DNA of 64,000 nt from Phallusia mammillata (taxonomy: Eukaryota > Chordata > Ascidiacea > Phlebobranchia > Ascidiidae). The notes under the pieces were generated by a model, which was given only the letters and a program-made list of their open reading frames with translations, was not told the DNA's origin and did no database searches. The first letter of the stretch is position 1. Each line of letters begins with the position of its first letter. This document shows positions 22,492 to 55,600 of this stretch, in pieces. Both the position numbers and the translations under genes were made by a program. The stretch spans positions 128,209 through 192,208 of the forward strand of contig QLIY01000216.1 of NCBI GenBank assembly GCA_003260075.1, written 5' to 3'.

Positions 22492-23456
22492 ATGTTTTGG
22501 GTATCCATACTTGTTGCGGTTGCATTGGCGATGGTTCCAACTGAGATCAAAGGAAAGAGCCCTCCTGCTGGATACCGAATAGCTTGTGCAGTTGAGGAAT
22601 CGGTATGGTGTTCATTTAAAAAAATATTGAAATTTTTTAACGCTTGACAATTTGTTTGAACACAGGAACATACAATTCAAACGGGGTTTTCTGTAGACTT
22701 AAACAAAACTGTGGAGGTTCGTTTTCACAAATCTATACAAGTAAGTGTATAAACAAGACACTAATTATTTTGCACATCGTTAAACCCATAGGGCCTGGCT
22801 GTTAGTATAGTCCAGTAGTTCTCAAACTGTGCGTCGCGACGCCCTGGTGCGTCGTTTCAATTTTCGCAGAAATAGGGCGTCGCAGAATAGTTCCGTTTCG
22901 ATGCTTTTAGTTGTTGTATCAATAAACACAACTTCAATATTAAGTTTCCTCGTTAACTTTTATTTGCTGGTGCGTCGCAAGTCCAGAAAACTTTTCGAGG
23001 GTCGTCGCAATAAAAAAAGTTTGAGAACCACTGGTATAGTCTCTGCAAAACAAAATGACTTGAAATTATTTTATCACAGGAAAAATGCAAATCGTCGAGG
23101 CCACATGGAATCGATTTGCCAGCGGGTTATGCTTGTCGCAAGAGCCAACAAGAATATTATGTAAATTTTATTGTTCAGGGGGGGGGGGCAGAAATAGGGC
23201 GTCGCAGAATAGTTCCGTTTCGATGCTTTTAGTTGTTGTATCAATAAACACAACTTCAATATTAAGTTTCGTCGTTAACTTTTATTTGCTGGTGCGTCGC
23301 AAGTCCAGAAAACTTTTCGAGGGGGGGGGGGGAGCCGACGAAGGGCAACAGAGTTTGGAGAATTGTGTTAATGCCGACCGTGCTGGATACGTTGCATGTT
23401 GGGGTATGGTACGTGTAGAAGGAGGCTGTGTTCTTCTGCACATTGATAACCTGTAG
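22492..23456 (+). CDS. Small secreted cysteine-rich protein, SCW-7 (interrupted)
   Basis: The only plus-strand copy. Exon 1 22492-22602 (signal peptide MFWASILVAVALAMVP, then GYRIAC), exon 2 22666-22740 (25 codons, TGFSVDLNKTV), exon 3 23080-23456. Exon 3 reads KC-x15-C-x7-Y up to 23177. It is then broken by a G run, a repeated piece of the neighbouring hAT element and a second G run, and resumes at about 23333 to end ACWGMVRVEGGCVL. Removing the 23178-23332 insert restores an otherwise normal family member, so the break is probably an assembly artefact. The W of the C-x7-W motif is Y here. A truncated first copy of exon 1 lies at 22418-22476. Intron 2 contains a 221-bp hAT MITE. Confidence 0.75.
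22813..23033. mobile_element. hAT MITE in SCW-7 intron 2
   Basis: Ends CAGTAGTTCTCAAACTG and AGTTTGAGAACCACTG; 8-bp target duplication GTATAGTC at 22805-22812 and 23034-23041. Its interior piece is repeated at 23189-23320 between two G runs. Confidence 0.9.
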
Positions 23457-26140
23457 TAAACTTTCTCCTTCCCATCGCTTACGTTTCTTTAACTGACATA
23501 ACGTTTAATACATCTGTAATACATACTCAAGAAATTCAGTCCAACTTATTGCTGTCATAAAGCCTTTCCAATTACCCTGCATCAACTACGATTAGTAGCC
23601 GACGTTATCGCCATTACAAACATATCACTATAGTTGTCCGCAATGAGTCGCAACCAGGGCTCGTGCGCGAAAAAAACAATTCGTCTCCGATGCGCCACCT
23701 TTTCTAAATTAACGCCATAGGCAGCCCACGCAAATGTTCTGCATCGGTTGGCCTTTGAACACGAGTAGATTAATTTTAGTACTGTAATGTAGCCTAGCCT
23801 ACCTTAGATATAGGCCTTCTGCCGTGTCATTGACATATATTTATTCGTATGTATCAGTTTCGGCCAGGGTAGGATGGGCTATAGCCTATATGCTACAATA
23901 GCAAAGTAGGCCTACGCCCATGCAGTCCAAAACAGTACAGTAGCCTACATGGCATCTACATACAAGTGAGCGTTTGGGTTGTAAACGGGGGGGGGGAAAC
24001 TTATTGCTGTCATAAAGCCTTTCCAATTACCCTGCATCAACCACGATTAGTAGCCGACTTTATCGCCATTACAAACATATCACTATAGTTGTCCGCAATG
24101 AGTCGCAACCAGGGCTCGTGCGCGAAAAAAACAATTCGTCTCCGATGCGCCACCTTTTCTAAATTAACGCCATAGGCAGCCCACGCAAATGTTCTGCATC
24201 GGTTGGCCTTTGAACACGAGTAGATTAATTTTAGTACTGTAATGTAGCCTAGCCTACCTTAGATATAGGCCTTCTGCCGTGTCATTGACATATATTTATT
24301 CGTATGTATTAGTTTCGGCCAGGGTAGGATGGGCTATAGCCTATATGCTACAATAACAAAGTAGGCCTACGCCCATGCAGTCCAAAACAGTATAGTAGCC
24401 TACATGGCATCTACATACAAGTGAGCGTTTGGGTTGTAAACCTTGGTGGCAATGGTTATACCAATGTTCTGACACATGTAGCTGTCCATCTGTAGGCTAC
24501 ACATATGTTTGTAGCATATGCAGTAGACTGTATCGGCCGTATTTATTGTTGGCGGCGGCGAGAAAATAAAATTTGCATGAGTTTTTATTGCAGTCACAGC
24601 GTTGTTAGGGTAGAAGACTGTAGTCCCATGAGCAGAGGATGTGAAAAACGCCCTGACGAACAATTTTTATGCTGAGGTGAGTTCTGTTTTGGCAAATCGT
24701 GCACGAATGTGTCAGGAATAAATCCAGGGCTGGCTAAAATGAATGGAAGAGAAAACTTGCTTATTTAGTTGCAGGAAAAGGAAACGAAATTGTAAACCTC
24801 AAATTTTGTAAACCAGAAACGCTAATGACAGGGACAGGTTAAATTACCGCTCAGTTGATATCAAACCTACTTGTCGTTGAGTATGAAGACTAATTTAAAA
24901 TGCCTGGTTTGTAAAAGAATTCTTTCAGAAAATAAACGCTTGTGTGGGCTACGAAAAGCCGCTAGATGGCGCTTTCATGTCATAAATTGAACAAAGTACG
25001 TGCGCATGCTAGGCTGGCGTTGGTGTTTTTTGCGAAAAACACTGTACTTTCAAGCCCAGTTATGACAATGGCCACGGTAATTAAGAAAGACAAGTATCGT
25101 ATCGCGGGGGGGGGGTTACGAAAAGCCGCTAGATGGCGCTTTCATGTCAAAAATTGAACAAAGTACGTGCGCATGCTAGGCTAGCGTTGGTGTTTTTTGC
25201 GAAAAACACTGTACTTTCAAGCCGAGTTATGACAATGGCCACGGTAATTAAGAAAGACAAGTATCGTATCGCTCTAACTTTAAATAGTATTTAGTAACAC
25301 AATGTAAACGGTATGCTGTAAGATAATGTTTGTTTGATTACAATCTTTACACAAAGACTATATGATTTGATTGGGTCTGTATTCTTCGAACACATTGCAT
25401 TTCGCAAAACCACATATCTATAACTTTTGTCATTGGAGTCTTCAATTGGGAGAAAGTGGCACCGATTCACCTTCCGCAAACAGTAGGTTTGCTCGAGCTT
25501 GTATGCTATTTAACATGTCACACAAGCTTTCCTCACGTCTATAACTCCTTCCTTCTATGTGTGCGGTCCACTATTTGCTGTTTTTCAATATGCCCAACGC
25601 TTTGAAATTTGAAACCTGTTTACTAATTCAGCACTATTCTATTGATTTTTGTCTACAATGGGGTGATGTTCGCATGTATTAGCCAGACAAGCTAGGGTTT
25701 CTACCTGGTGTTGGGCAATAGCAGGTTTGCCTTTGATAAGAGCTACTACCTGTTTGTTTTTAGTCACGGGAAGTTACGGTGCAGTCAAGGCAAACCAGGA
25801 AGCCCAAGATGGATGTGATATGAAGCGTGCATTTTATCCAGACGGTCGTCATTCAAGCAAGCAGTACAGTACACAGAACTCCGAATTTGTTTTGCAAATT
25901 GTTGCTAGTCCAGAGAGTACATGTACGACAGTACATACAAAGAAGGCGTTTAAACCTAATGTTTATGAGCTCTTTATAACTAAAGTTACTAAGATTTCAG
26001 TAAAACAAGTTATATTGTAAAGTAAAGAACTTAAAACGGATAATTTCTGAACTTTTAAATCTGGTTTTTAATAGGCATTTAGGGTAAACTATTGGAGAAC
26101 ATAACAGATTTTGTGCTTGTTTGCATGTTTTACCTTCTAG
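23457..26140. other. Intergenic, mostly one duplicated block
   Basis: About 23541-23987 is repeated almost exactly at 23996-24440 on the other side of a G run, and 24955-25104 at 25115-25270. No convincing exon was found. GCCGCTAGATGGCGCT (24959, repeated at 25119) resembles a zinc-finger factor site of the CTCF/YY1 kind, but this is only a motif resemblance. The 97-aa frame at 25727-26020 is of unknown status; it may be a 5' untranslated exon of the next gene. Confidence 0.55.
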
Positions 26141-26168
26141 CAAGGATCCAGGGCAAAGTTTGGTCAAG

Positions 26169-46815
<20,647 letters not shown>

Positions 46816-47760
46816 AAGGTATGTGTCTCACGTTTTGTGATTTATTACGTTTTGAGGTTATGGTCTTGCACTGTTTATCTCTTGTTGGACTTGACGGCTA
46901 GGCACTGTGTTCTAAAACACAATGTTTATCTAAATACCAAGCTGCTAGGCCTAGTTGTTCTCCAAACGCAGTCCAGTTTCATTGCGTGTTTAAATGTCAA
47001 TGCTGTTAAAACGGATGTGGGCCGTGACCCCCATGGGGGCCATTTGCCATTATACTGGGGCTTCGAGGCTTTTGACAAACAATATAAATGTAACCATGTT
47101 AAAAAAGCAACTTATAATTTGCAATTGTAAGAACTAGCAAGCTCAGCGTTCTTTCTTGACTTGAGTCAGCCTTAAATATAGTTATTGTGAAAAAAACAAT
47201 GGAAATTTGTGTAAGGGTCGTCAGTTACATTGGGTTGCTACAATGTGCCACCGGGTGAAAAAAGGTTGAAAACGACTGTTTTAAGATTTAATACAGTGGT
47301 TCCCAACCTTCATAGACGAATTCTTCACTTAACTATTAAAAACATCTTCATTGTCCCTAACAGACTATTACATAGTACATGCTAAGCCAGACCTGGGCAT
47401 TTTACGGCCCGCGGGCCACATCCGGCCCGTTGGCTGTCCCTTTCCGGCCCGCGTGAGGTTTAATTAATTTAAAGCATCAATCCAATATTGGTTTATTTAT
47501 GCATGCATGAAATAATTTTGCTGTTATTTTAAAAATCAATTTGTTATATATATTATTACGCAGTGATGCACATGCGCAGGCGAACAGCTACGTGTGATGC
47601 TGGTCAAAATGGTTATAAAACACAAGTTGTTTATACCATTGTTACGCGATAAAGCCTATAGTGCTCTTTTGTGTCAAAATAATACAGCAGGGATTGGGGA
47701 AAAACACATAAATCCGATTTTTACAAACTGGAAAGCTTAAACGCGAATTTGATCAACCTA

Positions 47761-47856
<96 letters not shown>

Positions 47857-49822
47857 AATGTAGAATAAAGTTTAACCAAGTTATCGTTGGTTTGGCTCTC
47901 GGACATATGTCAGGTTTCTTATGTGGCCCCTTTTTAAAAATTGATTGCCCACCCCTGTGCTAAGCCATACAAAGATAATTTGAAATTGAGTGTTTTATCA
48001 ACTTTACAGGTTGTATTTCCAGAGCTACACAAAATAAAGTAAAGTCCTCCCCACAAGTTGTAAAATTCCTCCCTTGGGAGAAATTCCTCCCCAATTAGGA
48101 ACAACTGGTTTAACCGAATATCATATTTTTGAAAGCTGTACTATATACACAGGACATACTGTTATATCACCCCTATATCATTGCACGTTTTTTCATCACA
48201 GGTGCAGCGCATCCAATTTTGAAGCACTGTTCTTTTTAGCACCAGTTTTTCTTCCAACTTTACACGTGTACAACAACCCGCACTGCTTTTTGCTTTAGTA
48301 TTACGTGCGTTCCGCTCCACTGCACAACCGCGTCACGGCTCTTCTTTTGTGACGTCACAAACATTACTACCCAACCGATGGCTACTGTATTGTATATTTG
48401 GCCTCAAACGTGTGCTAGTGATTGTATGTACCTTCCCAAACTGCTTTTAAAGATTTCCTGCTTTGTTTCAATGTCGTGTCCGCGAAAATTCACGTGATTT
48501 CAAACTGCATCGGTCACGTGACTTTTGCTATGCTGGTAAATGCCAGGGTACAAATTACAATTTCGTGCGTTGGTTCGCAACATACCGCTTGTTTATTTTT
48601 TTTATTTGTTGTACAAGTAGGTTTTGCTTTCTACCACTTGTTGCATTGTTTGTTTGTTTTTGCGTTTATAAATTACTTCAAAATTTATCTTAAAATCGAT
48701 TATAGATTTTAATGCATTGTCGTATAGGTTTATGCATAGGCGAACGTCTTTTAGACTTACAACAACTATACCTAAAGAAAAATGCGGCATCTAACATATT
48801 TAATTATTTGCGTTGCGGTACTTTTATTAGGTCGGGTGTTAAAGTATTCACCCAGGCGTTTTTTGGTTGACGTTACTCTATATGTGCAACGACGTTTGTG
48901 CAATGATTGCTCTTTTCTCTCCTTTTTGTGTGCTGTTATATTCAAATACAATTAAACGCCGATTGGCAAATGTTTTGTGAAATGTTCATTTGGCTTTGGC
49001 TGATTTTTTGTTAATTAGAATTGGTATTGGATTTTAGATTCTGGATTGACCTAAGCAGTATGTATGTTCGGCAGGATGTATTTTGGACTGAAACTTGGCC
49101 TGTCGGTGGCCATCTGCTTGAAACCAAACCGACCTTAACCGTCCAATACAATAACGAACATAAATGAGTACATTTTGTTTTTCTCAAATCTTCATTTATG
49201 CTGTCCATGTGATTCAAATTTCACAGGCATATCACATAGTCCATGTAGCTCAGATGGGATCTGGGTAGCCAGAGATATCTGAGAGACCGGCTAGCTCAAT
49301 CGTGACGCCTAGCTACAGATACCTTCCGTTCTCTGTTTAGACGACATATCCTTCCTATTAAAAAAACAAGTTGTCTTCCCAGGACTATAAAAAGTAGGTT
49401 TTATTTTTGTACATCTGCCCTCTTGTTTCGGTGATGCAATGTGGCAGTGGTCGGCAACCGCCGGTACCGGTCCGCGACGAGTTCGTTACCGGGCCGTATA
49501 ATTTTTCGGGTTAAATGTTTTAGTATATCTACGTTCAGGCAAACCTTCGAAATGGATTCAAACAACACGTAGCCTAATTACTATTGATACCAAATGTTTG
49601 AAATTTGTCGTGATGAAGACATAACAAATCTGTAGTAAATGTTTTTTCATGTAAAACTTTCAGCGGAAGGTAAATTGATTTCTATGCGACTAAGTGAGAA
49701 CTACATTTAAGTATTTATTACGTCACACAAGCTCTTAAATTGAATTTTGTTTGTAATTTATAAGTGGAAAAGCAAAACGCAAACAGTTCCAACGCAAGTT
49801 GTAGTACAGCAAAGAAGTACAG
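46816..49822. other. Intergenic / AMP deaminase 3' region
   Basis: Holds a large hAT element with a 92-base G run (47764-47855), a possible 3' UTR exon (from 48010, AATAAA 48033-48038), and a hAT-like left end at about 49444 (CAGTGGTCGGCAACC). No other gene seen; short frames between 48400 and 48800 lack any recognisable feature. Confidence 0.55.
47388..47957. mobile_element. hAT element interrupted by 92 G
   Basis: Ends CAGACCTGGGCATTTTACGG and TTGCCCACCCCTG; perfect 8-bp duplication TGCTAAGC (47380-47387, 47958-47965). CGGCCCGCGGGCC-type subterminal sequence is typical of one widespread hAT group. The interior is broken by the longest G run in the window. Confidence 0.87.
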
Positions 49823-52143
49823 ATGAATCAAACCTATCCTCGAGTTTTTGTGGTTACTCAACCAGCCACAAACGAAAGTCGTCACTGCAAAATAACATTG
49901 TTGACTATTGGGGTGGGTTAGCTTACTGCTAAAAGATTTCAAACTGTATCTGCTGTACTGTAGTGCTCATTTTTAGCTTATTAGTTTATGGTTAAGCAAT
50001 GTCAGTTTACTTAAAAAATAATAAAAAGCTAGAAAAGACATAGTTGATACAAAATCTTGACCAGTAGAATCATTGCAGTCGATTTATTTGAAATATTAAC
50101 TCCGACGATAACGTGTTTGCAGATCATTGAAGTGATTAGCGGTTTAATATGCATGGTTTTGTCCATGACCTTGCTCATTTACATCGCAAGTTGGAACGCT
50201 GAGTACGAAAAGGAAAAAATACAGCGGGAAATATATTACATGCAAAACAGTAACTACCGCATGCATATGCATAATGAATCTACAGTTGGTGCATATGATT
50301 ATGCCGTATGTATGTTTACCCTCAATATAAAAATGGGAATTAAAACTGGTTTTATATTTCACTTTTAGCATATGCCAGCTCAGCCTCAAAATATGTCCGA
50401 CTATTATGACTCCGATCAGGATTATTATCCCTATGTACGCCGGTCATATGTTACAGGGTGTGGTGAAGGAATATGGTGTGGTGTGTGGGTAAGAAAAGGT
50501 ACTTTTTTATCTTTAAATCACGTAAAAAATAGACTCACATTTCCCGACATAGTGTTTACAATGTCTACTTGGAATTCAACTTTTATTCAAAAGGTTTGGA
50601 CGAATCAAAATATGAAACCATTTTGGTACTATTTTGTTCAAAATTTGCTTTGGCAGATTAGTTTTTGACAAAGATATCTACTTTTTAACATTAATCTCCA
50701 CTTCTAGACTTTGTTTTTAATTTTTTAAGTGCCTCAAATTGAAGCTGGCTTGATTTACTGATATCGTTTGTCACACGTTAGATATGTTTATTTCAGGTTC
50801 TTGTGTCTGGAGCTTTAGGTACAGCATACGGCACCAAAAAGAAGGTTTCCAGTGGCTTGGTGTGTTTAATTTAACTCAATCCGTTTTGCAATTTTGCTGA
50901 TTGACTAAATTTTTCTGACCAGGTCACCACGCTATTCGCCTTTTCTATTATCGGAGCAGCTTTCTCGCCACTCGCCGTAATAATATCGTTGATATTTTTC
51001 TTTGGTTACGCTTTTCAGTCGGTATGTATTGAATGACTTGATGCATTATATTGAATGACATGGGACAATCGCGTATTGTTTTTAAACAAGTTTTTTTCTG
51101 CAGTTTGAAGCTGGTGCTGCAATTGAGTTGGCCATCATGTTCATTAGCATTGGTTCATCAATCTTTTGCCTGGTTAGTGCGATTGCTTCAGGTCATGTGG
51201 TTTGTCAGACGTATGGATGTTGTGGCGCCGGCTATCAGGTAAGTGTAATTCACAGTTTTGTCTTTCTCACTATTATAGTTGTTAGGTTAAGGCAGGGGTG
51301 TCCAAACTTTTTTTAATCAGGGCGAATTTAACCCAGGTAAAGACGCCCACGGGCCAACATGTTTTGCAATGTTTTAAACCGGAGAATTAGAACACCAATA
51401 TACAGCTGTTAAAATGTGGTTTTGTTTTCCAAAGTCATATCGTGTGTTTTCTACTACGTTTGAAAGAAAAATGTGCTCAGTGTCATCGGGTTTTGTTGCG
51501 TCAGCACTATACATACTTTCTTTTTATCGGTAAATAAAGATTTATGAAAAGCTTTTGCGTAAAGTCGCCAATGGCCACAACCCAAAATCCCAATCCAAAC
51601 TGTTGCGGGCAATACACATGCAACACATGTTGAAACAACAGCCGCGGGTCATCCAAAATGCCGCCGGGGCCGCATTTGACCCATGGGCCGCATTTTGGAC
51701 AACCCTGGGGTAAGGCGAAAAACAGCTGTTATATATAATATTTTTTCTAAGAAATTAAAATATCACTGATTAGCACATTGTGACTCATAAATTAATCTGT
51801 AAGCCGACAATCTGTACTCTGTCGTCGAGAGCTGGTACATTGTTTCTGTATTTAAAAGTGGTGTTTTTACAGGGTGCAGACCAACAGGGTCGTATAATAA
51901 TACAACAGCCAATGCAGATGCAGCCTATGCCAATACAAGGTACACGTTATTTTTCTGTTCATCTCTGAAATTTTTGTAATAGTTCTAAATGTTCAGCGTA
52001 AAAAACTTACCTAATTAATTACAGAGGCCTCGCAGCAGCCAGTGGCCAATATATATCCCCAAGTAATGCATGGAGTAACCAACCAATCACAACCCACCAC
52101 GTACTCTCAACAACCGCCATATAATCCTCAGTATCAAGTATAA
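49823..52143 (+). CDS. MS4A/CD20-like four-span membrane protein
   Basis: Eight coding exons, 291 aa: 49823-49912, 50123-50305, 50369-50488, 50797-50859, 50923-51021, 51104-51238, 51873-51939, 52025-52143; AATAAA at 52185. Four hydrophobic spans: about 20-48 (across exons 1-2), 124-142, 152-183 and 186-215. The second span reads GIWCGVWVLVSGALGTAYG then KKK, which matches the G-x-x-W-G...S-G-x-L pattern of MS4A/TMEM176 proteins. Between spans 1 and 2 there is a long tyrosine- and aspartate-rich loop (DYYDSDQDYYPYVRR), larger than in mammalian MS4A. The C-terminal tail is Gln/Pro/Tyr-rich (cytoplasmic, PPYNPQY), with possible WW-domain binding (PPxY). A membrane signalling or scaffold role is inferred only from family resemblance. 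Intron 6 carries a hAT element. Confidence 0.75.
51293..51707. mobile_element. hAT element in MS4A-like intron
   Basis: Ends CAGGGGTGTCCAAACTTTTT and ATTTTGGACAACCCTG; flanks GGTTAAGG and GGGTAAGG match at seven of eight positions. Non-coding. Confidence 0.8.
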
Positions 52144-52643
52144 CTAGAGTTGGAATGACTGGAACTAAGCCTTGAATTGTCGGTAATAAAGTTATATACA
52201 TATTTTTCATTTGTGTGGTGTTGCCATAAAGCTCTTCTGTTTAATGAAATGCGGCGCGTTGCAAACTAACTGTCGGTGTTACTGGAATAGTTGATATCTC
52301 CTTCATGTTAATGTTGATATTTTAGCTATATTTTTGTATTTTAAATTCCTTGATAAGAATATTTGCGCCAAAATTGCAACTGAGCAAAACATTTTTATTT
52401 CGGAGATCAAATTACTTAAACCACTTTATATCGACATGATATTGTTATTTCTAAGTACGTTCTGTTTCGCATAAACAAGTACACAATTGCTAACCTACAA
52501 AACAGCTATAATAACAACAAATTACTTTCAATGATGGCCAAAAGCACTTGTGGACAAATGTATCTCTTGAGGTTAAATCTTAAAATACAGAAACGTCGTA
52601 TCACCATAAATAACGAATGCACCATAATACCATAAATTATAAA

Positions 52644-55600
52644 TTACGGCTTAGATCCGATTGGCTTGCTGTCTCTCGGATTAAGAAAAGCCAACTGAGG
52701 TGCGATGTAAGTTCCAAGAGCCAGCCTCCCGTCGCTGAGTTCAGTAACTTGTGAAATGCCTATCGCAAGTTTGCTGGTCGGGTCTTGAAGGGTTTGTAGT
52801 ATTTCACCGTTTTCGTCCATTTCCATGACTATGCAAAATGGCGATATAACTCTGCGCAATAAAAGCAAAAAATGTTGTCAAAATAGCCTTTGCTTATGTG
52901 TTCGGGGTCAGTGGCATAGGCAACCGAAAATTTTGAGAGAGCCCAAATAACTATTGTCCAACAGCAGGTTTTTGCTACGGCCATGCTTGTTTTCACCAAA
53001 CACGTAATTTTTGTTCGAAGGGACCACCAAAAGCTTTATTTACTTATTTCATGTCTTTATGAATATAAATGGATTTTGACTTCAACTTACAACTCTGTGA
53101 CAACAGTCATTTTTTGCAGTTTTTGTAGAGTTCTCTGATGATTAGTCATGATGAGATACGAAACCACACCTAATTAAAGTTTATCAATACACAACTTAAA
53201 AGTTAAGATGGGCCATGTCCCCTCCCTGGCTACCCCAATGTTCCTTTAATGTTTGCACTTTTTGACGCTATACGCTGTGAGTGGACTTGGGGTAAGACTT
53301 ACTTTTCCAATTGTTTGGAGCTGAACGTTCCTGCTATAATTTGACGCAACACCGGGTACTTGTCCATCACAATTTTCATTCCATCCCTTGGATTTGTTAG
53401 AGCGATCCAGTAAGTCCCTTTACTTGATGGTCGGATGTTGTCCGGCATAGCTTTCCATAAACAAATATAAAAATTTAATACAGACAATTTGGAAATATGA
53501 TAGGGGACACTACCGCTGCCAGATGTGATTGGTTGTCTAAACTCATTAAAATATATTTGGACTGTGTTAAAAGTTACACAGTGTTCATAAATAGGGTGTG
53601 CTTTCAAATAGTGATGCACCGAACCCGCGTAAAAAGATTCGGGCCGAAACCGAATATTCGGCCACGACTGAACCTTGTGTTGTTGATGCGAGTGAACTCA
53701 ATTTTGACAAACTAAAATCACTTTCACAATGGGTAAACTTTGCTAAACATCTAATATTTTGCAGACAACGTGGCTGGTATTTCATAGATACAACAAAAAG
53801 TTAATTAATGATGTTTCGTATGGGCGTAAATGAAATTTAAGGCCTTAATTCCATGCAATCAAAAAAGTTTGGAAAACAGCGGTTTCGGCCAACCGAAACT
53901 TCGGTGCATCACTACTTTCAAACTCTATTGCTACAGTTTCACCAATACCTCAAGGAGAAACTGTGCTCTATGAACTGCATATTAGGTACGACATAGACAG
54001 GTTGTTGCACCTAGCGTAGATTATCACATTGATTTTTCAATACTTGATATCCAACTTACCGGGTAACCTGACAAGTTTTGTTCTTTTCCACGTTGCTACA
54101 TCATAAAACAACACTTTATGACCTAATGTCTCCGTCACAATAAGCTGTTTCTCATCGCTGCTCAGCTGAACTCCGTTGGCAAAACACAGGCCCGATATCA
54201 CCACCTTCAACGACTTAGTTTTCGTGTCGTATTCGAGTATTCGGGAATCACAAAGACCTGTTAAGCACAAAACAACGAACTTTAAAATCAGGCACAGGTT
54301 TGCAGTTATACTTCGATCCGGTACGGACTATTGTGTCAAAACATTTTAAATCAACTTCGATCAGATATAGGCTAAAATTCAATCAAAGGCTACTGTTAGG
54401 GGTAAGTTACCCGTTCATAGCTTGAACTGACTCGAGACAGTGTTTGTAGACGTAGCCAGTCATAGCAACATTCAATGGCATTTTGGATCGACAGGGAGTA
54501 AATCAACGATCCATGTGTAAAAACCTTTCTTTGGTGAAGTGGTGATCCATTTTTTTTTAAATTGCAACAGAGTTGTAAGTCGGGCTGGGTTTGGGCTTGG
54601 GTTTCTTAAAAAACGGACTTGATTCGCGCTTAACACTTTACACTCTGTGTCAGTATTTTTCAAAATAAATTTAACTAACTATATAAGTAGCCAGTTCTTG
54701 GACCTGACCTAATGTCAAACAACCCAAAACGCCTTGTTTAAGACCAATTGTCTGTGTTGTTGGTTGTCTTGGTCTTTCTGGGGCTTTAATGTATACGCCT
54801 GTCAATCAAACTTTCGGGCCTAAACGGGCTTCTCAAAAACGATTCAGGTTCGGACGGGTTTCGGGTTTGTATTTTGGGGTTCGGGCTCCAATTTCAGGCC
54901 CAACAACTCTGAATTGCACTAAGATTTGCACACACACTCTTAGGCATTCCTGTCAGCAATAATGTACAAAGTTCACCTGATAAAGCCAATGGCATCAGCT
55001 CATCAATGGAATATTTCGCCGAGGCGTCCGAGAAATAAATCTTCCGTTCGTCTGCTGTCACGCTGAGGTCATCCGGAAATTTCATGGGAGGACTTGCGTC
55101 TTCTAGACCAACCAGTTTGGAAAGTTTTGATGTTTTCACATTAAGCTTGTATAACCCGGAATAGGCGTCCACCACGTACAAGGTATCTCCGAGTAGCCGC
55201 ACACCTTAAACAGTGCTACACGTGTTGTTTAAACAAGGCAAAAAACAAACAGTGGTATGCGTGTGTTGTTTAAACCAGGCAAAAGATCTTTGATCAATTC
55301 TTTAGGCTACCAAAAACGTCTGTACAATACTCTATGCGCAAACCGTTTGACCTTGTATATGCAAAGCCAAATGAAAATTAAACTTAGTAATAATGTAAAA
55401 AATCTTAGAATACGAGAGCAGTAGAACGGATCTTGACGCGAATACCGCTTTTTAGGTATATCTTAAGCGTCGAATGTGTCCTATCTCACCCAAAGGTCTT
55501 CCGTGGCTTCTTTTTCCTTGCAATTTTAACTCAGCAATCGTTGTGCTCTTTCCAAAACCGATTCGCCCATCTCCGGAAGGCTCGATTCGAACAATCCGAC

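Noticed and set aside
24959..25140. CTCF/YY1-like motif as an insulator between the SCW array and AMPD
   Set aside because: A single short motif duplicated by an assembly junction; no other support, so left only as a note in the region entry.
47721..47906. Poly-proline open frame, minus strand
   Set aside because: It only translates the 92-base G run; the same applies to the frame at 17458-17670.
49240..49325. tRNA-like sequence (TAGCTCAGATGG A-box)
   Set aside because: No matching B-box or T-arm, and no cloverleaf; chance or a decayed fragment.
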